Part shown: in pieces, positions 9,232 through 18,700 of the stretch
How the letters are laid out: the number at the start of each line of letters is the position of its first letter
Numbering within the stretch: the stretch's first letter is position 1
Source of the DNA: Gemmatimonadota bacterium
GTDB taxonomy: Bacteria; JAAXHH01
Assembly: GCA_026705925.1 (NCBI GenBank)
Contig: JAPOZT010000034.1
Location: 124,001 to 188,000, forward strand
Reading direction: 5' to 3'
DNA: 64,000 nt
The notes under the pieces: generated by a model
What the model saw: only the letters and a program-made list of their open reading frames with translations
Database searches by the model: none
Told to the model about the DNA's origin: nothing
Program-made: the position numbers and the translations under genes

Positions 9232-10101
9232 ATGTCATCCAACGGAGCGTTTATCATCGACAAGAACCTGGGCGCGCGCCTGGATGAGGCCCAGGCCGAT
9301 CTGACCAGGGTGAACGCCGACGGCCGGGACGTGGTCCCGCCGACAGACGAAGAGAAGTACCTGTTCGACAAGGACGGCTGGCTCTTGATCCCCGGGGTGC
9401 TTTCCGAAGCCGAATGTGAGGAGATGCGGGCGTTCTGCCTGCAGCTGCACCATGATCCGGAATCCATACCCGAACGGGAGCGGTCGGCGCTCGGCGGTCC
9501 GCTGCAAAGCCTGACGGATCATCCGAGGGTGGTGGGGTTCATGAACGAATTCCTGGCCTATCCCGGCCTGTCCAACCAGATCTGCTACGGTTTCAGGCAG
9601 GAATCGGCCACTCTGTTCTACCGGGAAGCCGGCGACGGCGAGTTCGGGCCCCACAACGGGAACGGCATGCTGCGGCTCCCCGGCGACTCCCATCTCTACC
9701 ACTGCATTCCCGGAAAGGCCAACTCCGCGCTGACCCGGGTGGTCTGGGAGTTGAACCCGGTGGAGGAGGGGAACGGCACGCTCCTGGTAACCGGCAGCCA
9801 CAAGTCCGTCTTTCCCACGCCGTCCTCCATCCGGTCGCCGGACTCGCCGATCTGGGATACATATACCTGTCCGGCTGGATCGCTGATGTTCTTCACCGAG
9901 GCCCTGACGCACAGCGGAAGGCCGTGGGTCAGCGAGAAGTATCCGCGCGTCGCCATTTTCAGCTGCTACAACTCCGTCAACTCCAGGTGGCACAACTGGG
10001 ATCCCCATCCGGAGCTGCTCGCCTCCATGCCGCCCCTGCGCCAGACGCTCTACCGCGGCGTCTACGCGGGGAACAATCTGGTGGGGGGCGTGATGCTATA
10101 G
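9232..10101 (+). CDS. PhyH-family dioxygenase lacking a clear HxD motif
   Basis: This 289-residue phytanoyl-CoA dioxygenase-like protein begins its domain at YLFDKDGWLLIPGVLSEAEC and contains NPVEEGNGTLLVTGSHK and LMFFTEALTHSG, the region of the second iron-binding His. Where most PhyH enzymes have HxD, this protein reads GPHNGNGM, so the acidic ligand is not evident. It resembles the branch with an HGG-like motif. A strong ribosome site (GGGAGGAA) precedes the ATG. It probably forms one transcript with the upstream ALDH gene. The substrate is unknown; a role in producing or using hydroxylated lysine is only a contextual guess. Confidence 0.8.
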   Translation: MSSNGAFIIDKNLGARLDEAQADLTRVNADGRDVVPPTDEEKYLFDKDGWLLIPGVLSEAECEEMRAFCLQLHHDPESIPERERSALGGPLQSLTDHPRVVGFMNEFLAYPGLSNQICYGFRQESATLFYREAGDGEFGPHNGNGMLRLPGDSHLYHCIPGKANSALTRVVWELNPVEEGNGTLLVTGSHKSVFPTPSSIRSPDSPIWDTYTCPAGSLMFFTEALTHSGRPWVSEKYPRVAIFSCYNSVNSRWHNWDPHPELLASMPPLRQTLYRGVYAGNNLVGGVML

Positions 10102-10151
10102 GACCGGCGGCCGATTCCGGGATCGGGCCGGCGATGACGGTCCTGGTCACG

Positions 10152-10173
10152 CCGGTCAGCCTGGGCTGACCGG
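10152..10173. other. Perfect inverted repeat at convergent gene ends
   Basis: CCGGTCAGC, loop CTGG, GCTGACCGG forms a 9-bp perfect stem. It covers the stop codon of the minus-strand fusion gene and lies 50 bases past the plus-strand PhyH stop. No T-run follows on either strand, so a classical intrinsic terminator is not proven. Confidence 0.55.
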
Positions 10174-13100
10174 GAACCGCAGGTAGTCCTCCTCCAGCAC
10201 CTTGCCCAGACAGTGCAGGAGATATTCGGCGTTCTCTTTGGTGAAGACCAGGGGAGGTTTGATCTTCAGGACGTTGTGCAGGGGACCGTCCGTGCTGATC
10301 AGCACACCGTGGTCCCGCATCCGGTTGGCCACGTAAGAAGCCTGGTGGCCGGCCGGTTCCAGCGAATCGCGGTCAATCACGAGTTCCACGCCCACGTAGA
10401 GCCCCATGCCGCGGACGTCACCGATGATCGGGTGGTCCGGCTCCAGGGCGCGAAGTCCTTCCAGCAGGTAGCCACCCACCTCCAGGGCATTGGCCTGGAG
10501 CCCTTCTTCCTCGATGACGTCCAGCACCGCCAGGCCGATGGTGCAGGAGACCGGGTTCCCGCCGAAGGTGTTGAAATACTCCATGCCGTTGTCGAAAGCG
10601 CCCGCGATCTCGGGGGTGGTAACCACCGCGCCCAGCGGGTGGCCGTTGCCGATAGGCTTACCCAGGGTGACGATGTCCGGTACCGCGTCCTGGGTCTCGA
10701 ATCCCCAGAAGTGCGAACCCACGCGTCCGAATCCCACCTGCACCTCGTCGGCGATGCACACGCCGCCCGCTTCGCGCACGTGTTGGAATGCCGATTTGAA
10801 ATAGCCGTCAGGCAGCACGATCTGCCCGCCGCAACCGGGCAGGGACTCGGCGATGAAGGCGCTGATGCCGCGGTCCTGTTCCGCGAGCGCATCGATCCGT
10901 TCGCGTACGCGCTCCGCATACTGCGCGCCCGTTTCCGGCGAATAGCCCCTGTACGGTCCGCGGTAGGGGTCGGGCAACGGCACCTTGTGGACATGGGGCG
11001 GCGCGCCTTCGCCGCCCGGTCCGTCGAATTTGTACGGACTGATGTCGACCAGGGACGTCAGGTTGCCGTGATAGGCGCCGTCGAGGATGAGCAGGTCCCG
11101 CCGTCCGGTATAGGTCCGCGCCAGGCGGAGGGCGAGGTCGTTGGCCTCGCTCCCGGAGTTCACGAAGAAACACACGCTTAAGGGGTCGGGCAGCTTCGCG
11201 CAGAGGCGTTCTGCGTAGTCCACGAGGTTGTCGTGCAGGTAGCGGGTGTTGGTGTTCAGTACCGCCATCTGGCGGTGGCTCGCGGCGACCACCCGGGGAT
11301 GGCTATGTCCCACATGGGGCACGTTGTTCACGGCGTCGAGGAAGGCGCGGCCTTCATCGTCGTACAGGTACTGCATGTGGCCCCGGACGATCTTCAGGGG
11401 ACGCCGGTAGGAGACGCTCAAGGATCTGCCGATGTGCTCGCGGCGGGACGACAGGACCTCCTGCCGCGTCCGCTGGTCCGGCGGGAACGCCCCGGCGGGC
11501 ACGCCGAGTATGGCATTCGGGTCCGGGGACAGGCTTCGCCAGACGTTCCGCTGGCTCGGTCCGCCGACGCCGGGGAAATCGCCCTTCTTGCCCAGCATGT
11601 CGGTAACGACCTGAAAATGCAGGTGGGGCGGCCAGCCGCCGTTTACCGCGGGGTCGCCGAGTGTGGCGAACCGTTCCCCTTTTTCGAACCGTTTGCCCTC
11701 GTATAGTCCGTTGAGCGATTCGACGCTCAGATGCCCGTACAGCGTGTAGAAAGTCACGGCCGAACCGGCTGGGGCCGAACCTGCCGAACCGGCCGTGCCT
11801 TCCGGTTCCTCCGTGCCTTCCCGTTCTTCCGCGACATGTTCCAGAATGATGCAGGGACCGTAGTCCAGCGGCTGCGTGTTGTTCCGGAAGCTGTGGACCT
11901 CTCCTTCCAACGGCGCGAAGACCGGCGATCCGGCGGGCAGGAAGACGTCCATGCCCAGGTGAATGGTCCGGCGTTCCGGCATTTCATCGGAATCCAGGGT
12001 AAACTGGCCGGCGGTGTAGACCTGGCGGGCTTCGTCGTAACGGCCGATCCCCGCTTCCGCTTTCGCGTTTTCCATTTTCCTGAAGATGTCCGCGGCAAGT
12101 TCATCCGCATCGACCGAACCCCCCAGCAGGGCCCGGTCCGGGCTGCTTACGCTGAGGTCGAATACCAGGGCGGTGGAGAGGTCTACGGCGGGACCCATGA
12201 CCGGTGCGAAGGCGCCGCGCTTCGATGCAAGGTACGCTTCTATGCCGGGCGTCTGTGGACACGGCGGCCGTCCGCAGGCGTCCCGGAAAAGGTATTCCGC
12301 GAAGGATGGGGGGACGTCCTGAAGTTTTTCGAGAAGGCCCCACGCGTTCTTTTCGCTGACGGACAGATAGGTGTTCTCCGGTTCGGCCACCTGCTGGTGG
12401 GACGAGATGGCCACGCTCATGCACAGCCGCATCACGGCGCAGTGGTAGAGCAGTTTCAGTTCCAGGTTCGTAAACGGGTGCTCGGCGTGGTACCCGGCCA
12501 CGACGTGGGCGGCCGCCGACAGGGGCTCCGCCTTGCCGAGCATGACATAGGCCGCGGCGACGGCCGGCTCGAAGAGCGCGCAGGACTGTGCCATGTCGCC
12601 GAAATCGATCAGTCCCGCCACTTCCAGTTCGCCCGAAACCGGGTCATCGGGGTGGGCACGGCGGACCAGGCGGACCAGCACGTTCTGATCGTTGGCGTCG
12701 TTGTGGATGATCTGACGCGGTAAGGTGTCGAGCCAGGGCCCGACGGCCTTTTCGTACGCTTCGCAGAAACCCGTGACCAGTTCGCGCCGGCCGGCGTCGG
12801 GGATCAAGTCGGCATACCGGTGCACGACGTCCGGTCCGTTGTCCATGTTCCAGATGAGGTCCGGCTGCTTTTCGTCGTGGGAGAAATCGGCGAAAGCGCG
12901 GGTCAGCCGTCCGAGGAAGGCGCCGAGGTGGTTCAGCAGGCCGGGACTGTGGGGCCGGACGTCGCACAGGGGCCGGCCGTCGATGTAGGACAGCATTCGG
13001 ACCAGGTGGCGCAATTCGCCGCGTCCATCAACCCGGGTGATGGCCTCGCCGTCATTTGTCCGGCAGACCCGCGGCCAGTCTGTTTCGCCAAAACGGGAAG

Positions 13101-13347
13101 CCAGGTGTTCCAGGGCGGCATGCTGAAGGTCGAGTATGCCGCGCCGCTCGCCCGCCCCGGAGATCTTGAGTACGAACCCCTCGCCGTTGCCGGCCGTCAC
13201 TCGGAAGTTCTGGTCGCGCTCGCTCGGCAATGGGCTCAGCGTACCGGACACCCCGTAGAGGGCACGGGCGAGTTCGCCCGCCTCTTCAGGACTGAAACGG
13301 GGCCGGTTTTCGGAGATGTCGGACAAATGGGACCTGCTACCGGGCAT
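10156..13347 (-). CDS. Fused APH-type kinase / M23 peptidase / class-III aminotransferase
   Basis: This 1063-residue fusion has three parts. Residues about 20-350 are an aminoglycoside-phosphotransferase-like kinase with [12 protein letters not shown] (catalytic Asp) and LIDFGDM (metal Asp), as in hydroxylysine kinase. Residues about 440-610 are an M23 domain with intact zinc motifs HLGMD, LYGHLS and PHLHFQ. Residues about 640-1063 are a class-III aminotransferase with [14 protein letters not shown] and [14 protein letters not shown] (PLP Lys), closest to the AGXT2L phospho-lyases acting on phosphoethanolamine or 5-phosphohydroxylysine. The ATG overlaps the stop of the upstream PhyH gene (ATGCCCGGTAG), so this start is preferred over an upstream one 60 bases away. 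Known family biochemistry suggests kinase followed by phospho-lyase on one chain. There is no signal peptide, so the M23 unit is presumably cytoplasmic and its role is unclear. Confidence 0.9.
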   Translation of the reverse strand: MPGSRSHLSDISENRPRFSPEEAGELARALYGVSGTLSPLPSERDQNFRVTAGNGEGFVLKISGAGERRGILDLQHAALEHLASRFGETDWPRVCRTNDGEAITRVDGRGELRHLVRMLSYIDGRPLCDVRPHSPGLLNHLGAFLGRLTRAFADFSHDEKQPDLIWNMDNGPDVVHRYADLIPDAGRRELVTGFCEAYEKAVGPWLDTLPRQIIHNDANDQNVLVRLVRRAHPDDPVSGELEVAGLIDFGDMAQSCALFEPAVAAAYVMLGKAEPLSAAAHVVAGYHAEHPFTNLELKLLYHCAVMRLCMSVAISSHQQVAEPENTYLSVSEKNAWGLLEKLQDVPPSFAEYLFRDACGRPPCPQTPGIEAYLASKRGAFAPVMGPAVDLSTALVFDLSVSSPDRALLGGSVDADELAADIFRKMENAKAEAGIGRYDEARQVYTAGQFTLDSDEMPERRTIHLGMDVFLPAGSPVFAPLEGEVHSFRNNTQPLDYGPCIILEHVAEEREGTEEPEGTAGSAGSAPAGSAVTFYTLYGHLSVESLNGLYEGKRFEKGERFATLGDPAVNGGWPPHLHFQVVTDMLGKKGDFPGVGGPSQRNVWRSLSPDPNAILGVPAGAFPPDQRTRQEVLSSRREHIGRSLSVSYRRPLKIVRGHMQYLYDDEGRAFLDAVNNVPHVGHSHPRVVAASHRQMAVLNTNTRYLHDNLVDYAERLCAKLPDPLSVCFFVNSGSEANDLALRLARTYTGRRDLLILDGAYHGNLTSLVDISPYKFDGPGGEGAPPHVHKVPLPDPYRGPYRGYSPETGAQYAERVRERIDALAEQDRGISAFIAESLPGCGGQIVLPDGYFKSAFQHVREAGGVCIADEVQVGFGRVGSHFWGFETQDAVPDIVTLGKPIGNGHPLGAVVTTPEIAGAFDNGMEYFNTFGGNPVSCTIGLAVLDVIEEEGLQANALEVGGYLLEGLRALEPDHPIIGDVRGMGLYVGVELVIDRDSLEPAGHQASYVANRMRDHGVLISTDGPLHNVLKIKPPLVFTKENAEYLLHCLGKVLEEDYLRFPVSPG

Positions 13348-14248
13348 AGTCGTCGTCGTTGTTCCCGCGCCAGTCGGGAAGATATCCCTCCGTACGTCCG
13401 TAACCATACGAGGGCCCGATCTGGTTGGTGGAGTTCCAGGGCCACGCCTGGCCGCCGATAAGACGGTATTCGTCGCCTCTGCCGCATAGCCAGTAAAACA
13501 TGTGGGCTACGTAACGGGCGGATCCGTGTCCCCCGTAATCGGCGTACCTGAAGTCGAAATCGGGTTCGGCGATCCAGTCCCGCGAGGGCGGTACGGTTCG
13601 CCAATAGCTGTATTTCAGCATGTGCCGCAGGCCGGTCGCCGTGGACGTGCCGCGGCGGTGCAGGATGCTTTGCGAATGCAGGCCGATGGTGCCGGCGGGA
13701 CCCGAACACAGAACGCCGTTCTCCTCCTGCATACGCCGGGTCGTGCGGATATGGGAACCGGGCGTGACTTCGGTGGGTCCCATTTCATCGGGGGTGTCCT
13801 GGGGGAAATAGAACGCCTCGACGAAATGGACCTCCGGTCCGAACACGTGATCGGCGTCGTGGTGCCAGGGCTGTGATTCTTTCGGACATTCGATCCGGTG
13901 GTTGCTGACCAGCACGGGCAGTCCCACGTGACGTCCCAGCAGCGAACGCAGCGCACCCGTCAGCACCGGGTTGAGCAGGACGTGCTCGATGAACCAGTCT
14001 TCGAGCAGAATTGAACTCGGCTCGTGGGTATCGCGAATTCGTGCAAGGTCGTCTTCGGACATGCCGTCGGGTATGTAGCTCGGATTGGCGGGGATCTTCC
14101 CGTTCAGGTAATCGCGTGTCCGCCGGTTGATCTCGTTGGGGACGACGCCCTCGAAATGCAGGTATCCGTCCCGGCAGAAGCGCAGCACCTCCGAGTCCGT
14201 GAGCGTGGGCTCGCAGTCGAAAGTACGCCGGGAAGCATCGTATTGCAT
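13337..14248 (-). CDS. PhyH-family 2-oxoglutarate dioxygenase
   Basis: This 303-residue protein carries the canonical PhyH iron site: WHHDADHVF provides His-x-Asp and SILHRRGTSTATG the distal His. VLRFCRDGYLHFEGVVP opens the domain, and EMGPTEVTPGSHIRTTRR is the usual core. It is the first gene of a minus-strand pair and its stop overlaps the ATG of the kinase/M23/aminotransferase fusion, implying coupled translation and a shared pathway. PhyH enzymes hydroxylate small molecules or amino-acid derivatives using O2 and 2-oxoglutarate. A lysine-type substrate is suggested only by the neighbouring hydroxylysine-family enzymes. The start is an ATG facing a divergent promoter region. Confidence 0.88.
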   Translation of the reverse strand: MQYDASRRTFDCEPTLTDSEVLRFCRDGYLHFEGVVPNEINRRTRDYLNGKIPANPSYIPDGMSEDDLARIRDTHEPSSILLEDWFIEHVLLNPVLTGALRSLLGRHVGLPVLVSNHRIECPKESQPWHHDADHVFGPEVHFVEAFYFPQDTPDEMGPTEVTPGSHIRTTRRMQEENGVLCSGPAGTIGLHSQSILHRRGTSTATGLRHMLKYSYWRTVPPSRDWIAEPDFDFRYADYGGHGSARYVAHMFYWLCGRGDEYRLIGGQAWPWNSTNQIGPSYGYGRTEGYLPDWRGNNDDDYAR

Positions 14249-14399
14249 GTTTTATTCCTTGATAATGGGTCCGCGCGGTGTCAATTTCCTTATACACCGC
14301 CTTGAGACAACAGTAAAATATGCAGTGCGATCTGCCGGCGGGACAAGGGTTTTCCGACCGGGCAAATGCATTGCGGCCATCGCGAAAGGGTTCGAAGCC

Positions 14400-15515
14400 A
14401 TGGGCATCTATGAAGACATCGGCGTGCGTCCGGTCATTAACGCCATCGGCACGGCTACGCGTTACGGAGGCGCCCTGCTGGACTCGGAAATCATGGAGAC
14501 CATGCGCGTGGCATCCAGGGAGTTCTGTCCCCTGGACGAACTGCACGAGAAAGCCGGGGAGAAGGTTGCCCGAATGCTCGGTGTGGAAGCGGCCTACGTC
14601 ACAGCCAGCGCCGCGTGCGGCCTGGTCATCACCACGGCGGCCTGCATGACCGGGACCGACCCGGACAGAATACGCCAGTTGCCAGACACGACGGGCATGC
14701 GTGACGAGGTGGTCGTCCAGAAGACGCACCGTATCGCCTACGATCAGGCTATCCGGCTGACCGGCGCAAAGCTGGTCGAGTTGGACGACTCGGACGGTCC
14801 GCCGGTAGAGGCCATGCGGGCGGCCATTGGCGACGGCGCGCGCGCGGCGGCGGTCTTCTACCTGGGCAAGAACTTCAAAAACACCAACGCCGTCCCGTTG
14901 GAGCAGGCCGTGGCCATGGCCCATGCCGTGAACGTGCCCGTCATCGTCGACGCCGCCTCGGAATGTCCGCCGGTGTCCACGCTGACCCGGTTCACGGACG
15001 CCGGCGCCGATCTGGTCATATTCAGCGGCGGCAAGAGCCTCCAGGGTCCCCAGTCGACCGGCCTCATCATCGGGCGGAAGGACCTCATCAGCGCCTGCGC
15101 GGTGAACGGGACGCCCTTCGCCACGGTCGGCCGTCCGATGAAGGTCAGCCGGGAGGAGATTTTCGCGTTCATCAAGGCCCTCGAAATCTACCTGAACCGG
15201 GACCACGCGGCGGACGCGGCGGCCTGGGAAGAAAAGGTGCGCTATATCGAAGAGCAACTGGCCGGCATTCCCCATGTTTCCGTCGGCCGGCTCGATCCGG
15301 AGGAAACCTATGCCGTACCACAGCTCAAGGTCGCCATCGAACTGGAAGCCGGCCTGACCGGGGAAGACGCGGTGAAGGCCCTGCTTGACGGCCACCCCAG
15401 GATCATCGTGCAGGAACGGGGCGAGGACGGATTCTCCATCAACCCCCACAACCTGCAGGACGGCCAGGAACGGATCGTGGCGGAACGGTGCCGGGCGGTG
15501 CTTACGGGCGGGTAG
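14400..15515 (+). CDS. SelA-like PLP enzyme (DgaE / ammonia-lyase type)
   Basis: This 371-residue enzyme begins MGIYEDIGVRPVINAIGTAT, the signature of SelA-like proteins related to D-glucosaminate-6-phosphate ammonia-lyase. It then has VTASAACGLVITTAACMTG, PVIVDAASECPP (PLP-contacting Asp) and VIFSGGKSLQGPQSTG (Schiff-base Lys). The frame extends upstream to 14127, but that part runs under the divergent PhyH gene. The ATG used here has AAAGG upstream and begins at the family's usual start. True SelA would need a selenocysteine system, which is not seen, so a deaminase or lyase on a hydroxy- or sugar-amino acid is more likely. Confidence 0.85.
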   Translation: MGIYEDIGVRPVINAIGTATRYGGALLDSEIMETMRVASREFCPLDELHEKAGEKVARMLGVEAAYVTASAACGLVITTAACMTGTDPDRIRQLPDTTGMRDEVVVQKTHRIAYDQAIRLTGAKLVELDDSDGPPVEAMRAAIGDGARAAAVFYLGKNFKNTNAVPLEQAVAMAHAVNVPVIVDAASECPPVSTLTRFTDAGADLVIFSGGKSLQGPQSTGLIIGRKDLISACAVNGTPFATVGRPMKVSREEIFAFIKALEIYLNRDHAADAAAWEEKVRYIEEQLAGIPHVSVGRLDPEETYAVPQLKVAIELEAGLTGEDAVKALLDGHPRIIVQERGEDGFSINPHNLQDGQERIVAERCRAVLTGG

Positions 15516-15599
15516 CGGCCGGGTCGGGACCCTGCGCGTCCAAACCGATCGAACCGGGCAAAAGGTTTGTCCAAAGCCACCCCACGGCCGGAAAACACC

Positions 15600-15627
15600 T
15601 TGCACACTTTCGTAACAAAACTATTTT
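15600..15627 (+). promoter_or_regulatory. Possible sigma70 promoter of the autotransporter gene
   Basis: TTGCAC, 16 bases, TATTTT, in a locally AT-rich 257-base gap upstream of the large surface-protein gene. A second candidate beginning TTGATA lies a few bases downstream. Confidence 0.4.
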
Positions 15628-15772
15628 CAACTTGATACTATATTCAACTAGATCGTCCTTTGAGAAGCGTTCGAATCATACACCTTGCCCGGACAACCGG
15701 GTTGATCACTTTGGTTACGCTGGCTGCGATACATACCTGCCACACACTTCAAACTCCATAAGGAGACCTCCG

Positions 15773-18700
15773 ATGACACAGCATGTCATTTGGAAAACCC
15801 TGAATGCCCTCTTTGTTGTGTCCGGCCTGCTCGTGCTCTACGGCGCCTATGCCGATGTGCGCCCGGCGCTTGCGCAAACACAGATATCATGTCCACTGCC
15901 TGAAGGAGCAACGCCTCCTGCGGACCCGGCTGTGACGGCCCGGCAGGTGGAAGACGGCAGCGCCACCCTTGAGGACTTCGCGCTCGCCGTGAGGGAGCGT
16001 TCCAGAGAATACGCACAGGGGGCAGCGTCCCATGAGGAAGGGGTATACATTGGATGTATCGTCAGGCAGGAGGATGGGATCTGGCGTTCCGGTTCCACCT
16101 ACATCGTGAGCCTGACGCTCGACGGAAGAGTGTACATTCACGCGAAGGACATGGCACTGTCGGGCCGGCAACTCAACCCCTTGATTTACGGATCGATCCT
16201 TCTTTCCCTGGGCGTCCCCCAAACCGTTCTGTTTAACCTGGCATCTCCCGATCCCGCTACTGCCGGGCAGGCCTTAAACACCCTTCTTGGCATATTGTCG
16301 CAGGAACCAGACGGCGCATTCGACGCGACCGTCCCTATTCCGGGCCTGTCACCAGGCATACCCGGCGCCTCGGGCCATACCGCCGTCTATGTGGACCCCA
16401 ACATAGGTTCTCCGGTCGTGCTGCTGGTCGGATTCGACATCAATGAGTCGCACCTGGTCAACGAAGTCATCGATTACGGCGACCCGACCATTACCGCCAT
16501 GGAGGTGGTGGACCGGGAAACCCTGAAGGCCTTCGTCACGCAAGCGGGAGAGCACCTGCTTGAATTCATGCAGTCCGGCGATGCCGCCGCCAGCTCGAAA
16601 TTCAGACTCGCCTTGCGGGATCCGAACGGACCCTGGCGACACGGTTCCGTGTACCTCTACGTCCTGGACCTCAACAGCAACACGATTCTGTTTCACGCGG
16701 CGTTTCCGGACGAATTCGAGTACCGTCCTCTGACACCGACCGTCCGGGATGCCGTGACGGGAGAGTACATTCTGCCGCAGGTCATCGAGGCGGCGAAGGG
16801 CAATCCGGAAGGCGGCTTCGTGGAGTATTATTTTGACGATCCCGAGGACGACACCGACAGCGCCGACGTCCCCAAGTTGGGCTACGCCCGCGAGTTCGCC
16901 GCTGAAGTCCGGAGACCGGACGGAAGCGTCGTTTCGGCCGACTTCATCATCGGGTCGGGTTTATATGGGGGGGCGTCCGTGACTGCCGTGCCCGATCCCT
17001 GTCCACTCCCCGCCGACATTGCGCCTCCGGCAGACCCTGCTGTGACGGCCCAACAGGTGGAAGACGGCAGCGCCAGCCTGCAAGACTTCACGCTGGCCGC
17101 CAGAGACCGGTTGAACCTGGAATTGGGAGATGGCCTGTACTTGTATAATCTATGTCTCATCAGGCAGGATGGAGGGCCTTACCGTTCCGGCTCCACCTAC
17201 CTCGTGCAACTGACGCCCGACCGCAGGGTGTACGTTCACGCGAAGCAAATGGCCTTGTCGGGACGGCGCATCAAGGCCTCGATCTATGCGGCGATCCTTA
17301 CAGCGCTGGGCGTCACCCCTGCCGATCTGGCCAAACTACAGTCTACCGATCCCGCCATTCGGGGCCCCGCATTCGCCGCCCTCAACAACCTCTTGTCGCA
17401 AGAACCGGACGGCGCATTCGATGGGACCAGGTTCGGTGCACCTGGCGCCTCCGGCCATGCCGGCAGCTACTTCTCGGAGCATCTTGGCGTCCCGACCGTG
17501 CTGCTCGCGGGATTCGACCTGAACGAAACGCACCTGGACGAAGAAGTCATCGATTACGGCGACCCGGCCATTACCGCCAGTGAGGTGGTGGATCGGGAAA
17601 CCCTGAAGGCCTTCGTCGGGGAAGCAGGGGAATATTACCTCAACCTCTTCCAGACCGAGGGTCGCGCCTCATCCACGAGATCCAGGGTTGCCCTGCGGGA
17701 TCCGAACGGGCCCTGGCGACATGGCTCCGTGTACCTCTACGTCCTGGACCTCACCAGCAACACGATCCTGGTTCATGGCGCGTTTCCGGACCGTTTCGAG
17801 CTTCGGCCCCTGGTAGCGACCGTGCGGGACGTCGTGACCGGAGAACTCATTCTGCCACAGGTCATCGAAGCGGCGAAAAGCAACCCGGAAGGCGGTTTCG
17901 TGGAGTATTACTTCGACGACCCGTCTGACGACACCGACAGTGCCGACGTCCCCAAGGTGGGATACGCCCGCAGGTTCACAGGTGAACTCCCGAGGCCAGA
18001 CGGAAGCGTCCTCCCGATCGACGTCATCATCGGGTCGGGGTTTTATGGACGCGCGCCCGAGATTGTCGCACCCTGTCCACTCCCCGACGGCGTTGCTCCT
18101 CCGCTGGACCCGGCTGTGACGGCGCAACAGGTGGAAGACGGCAGCGCCAGCCTGAGGGACTTCACGCTGGCCGCCAGAGAGCGGCTGAACGTGGAAATAG
18201 GAGACGGCGTGTACCTGTACAATCTGTGTCTCATAAGGCGGGAAGGGGGGCCTTACCGTTCCGGTTCCACCTACCTCGTGCAACTGACGCCCGACCGCAG
18301 GGTGTACGTTCACGCGAAGCAAATGGCCTTGTCGGGACGGCGCATCAAAGCCTCGCTCTATACCGCGATCCTGACTGCGCTGGGCGTCACGCCAGCCGAT
18401 CTGGCCAAACTGCAATCTACTGATCCCGCTATCCGGGGCCCCGCATACGCCGCCTTCATCGACTTATTGTCGCAGGAACCGGATGGCTCATTCGATGGGA
18501 CCCGCTTTGGTGTGCCTGGCGCCTCCGGCCATGTCGGCAGCTACTACTCGGAACATCTTGGCGTCCCGGTGTTGCTGCTCGCGGGACTCGACCTGAACGA
18601 ATCGCACCTGGATGAGGAAGTCATCGATTACGGCGACCCGGCCATTACCGCCAGCGAGGTGGTGGACCGGAGAACCCTGAAGGCCTTCGTCGCGGAAGCG

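Noticed and set aside
14127-14399. N-terminal extension of the SelA-like enzyme
   Set aside because: It overlaps the divergent PhyH gene and precedes the family's normal start; the ATG at 14400 has AAAGG upstream.
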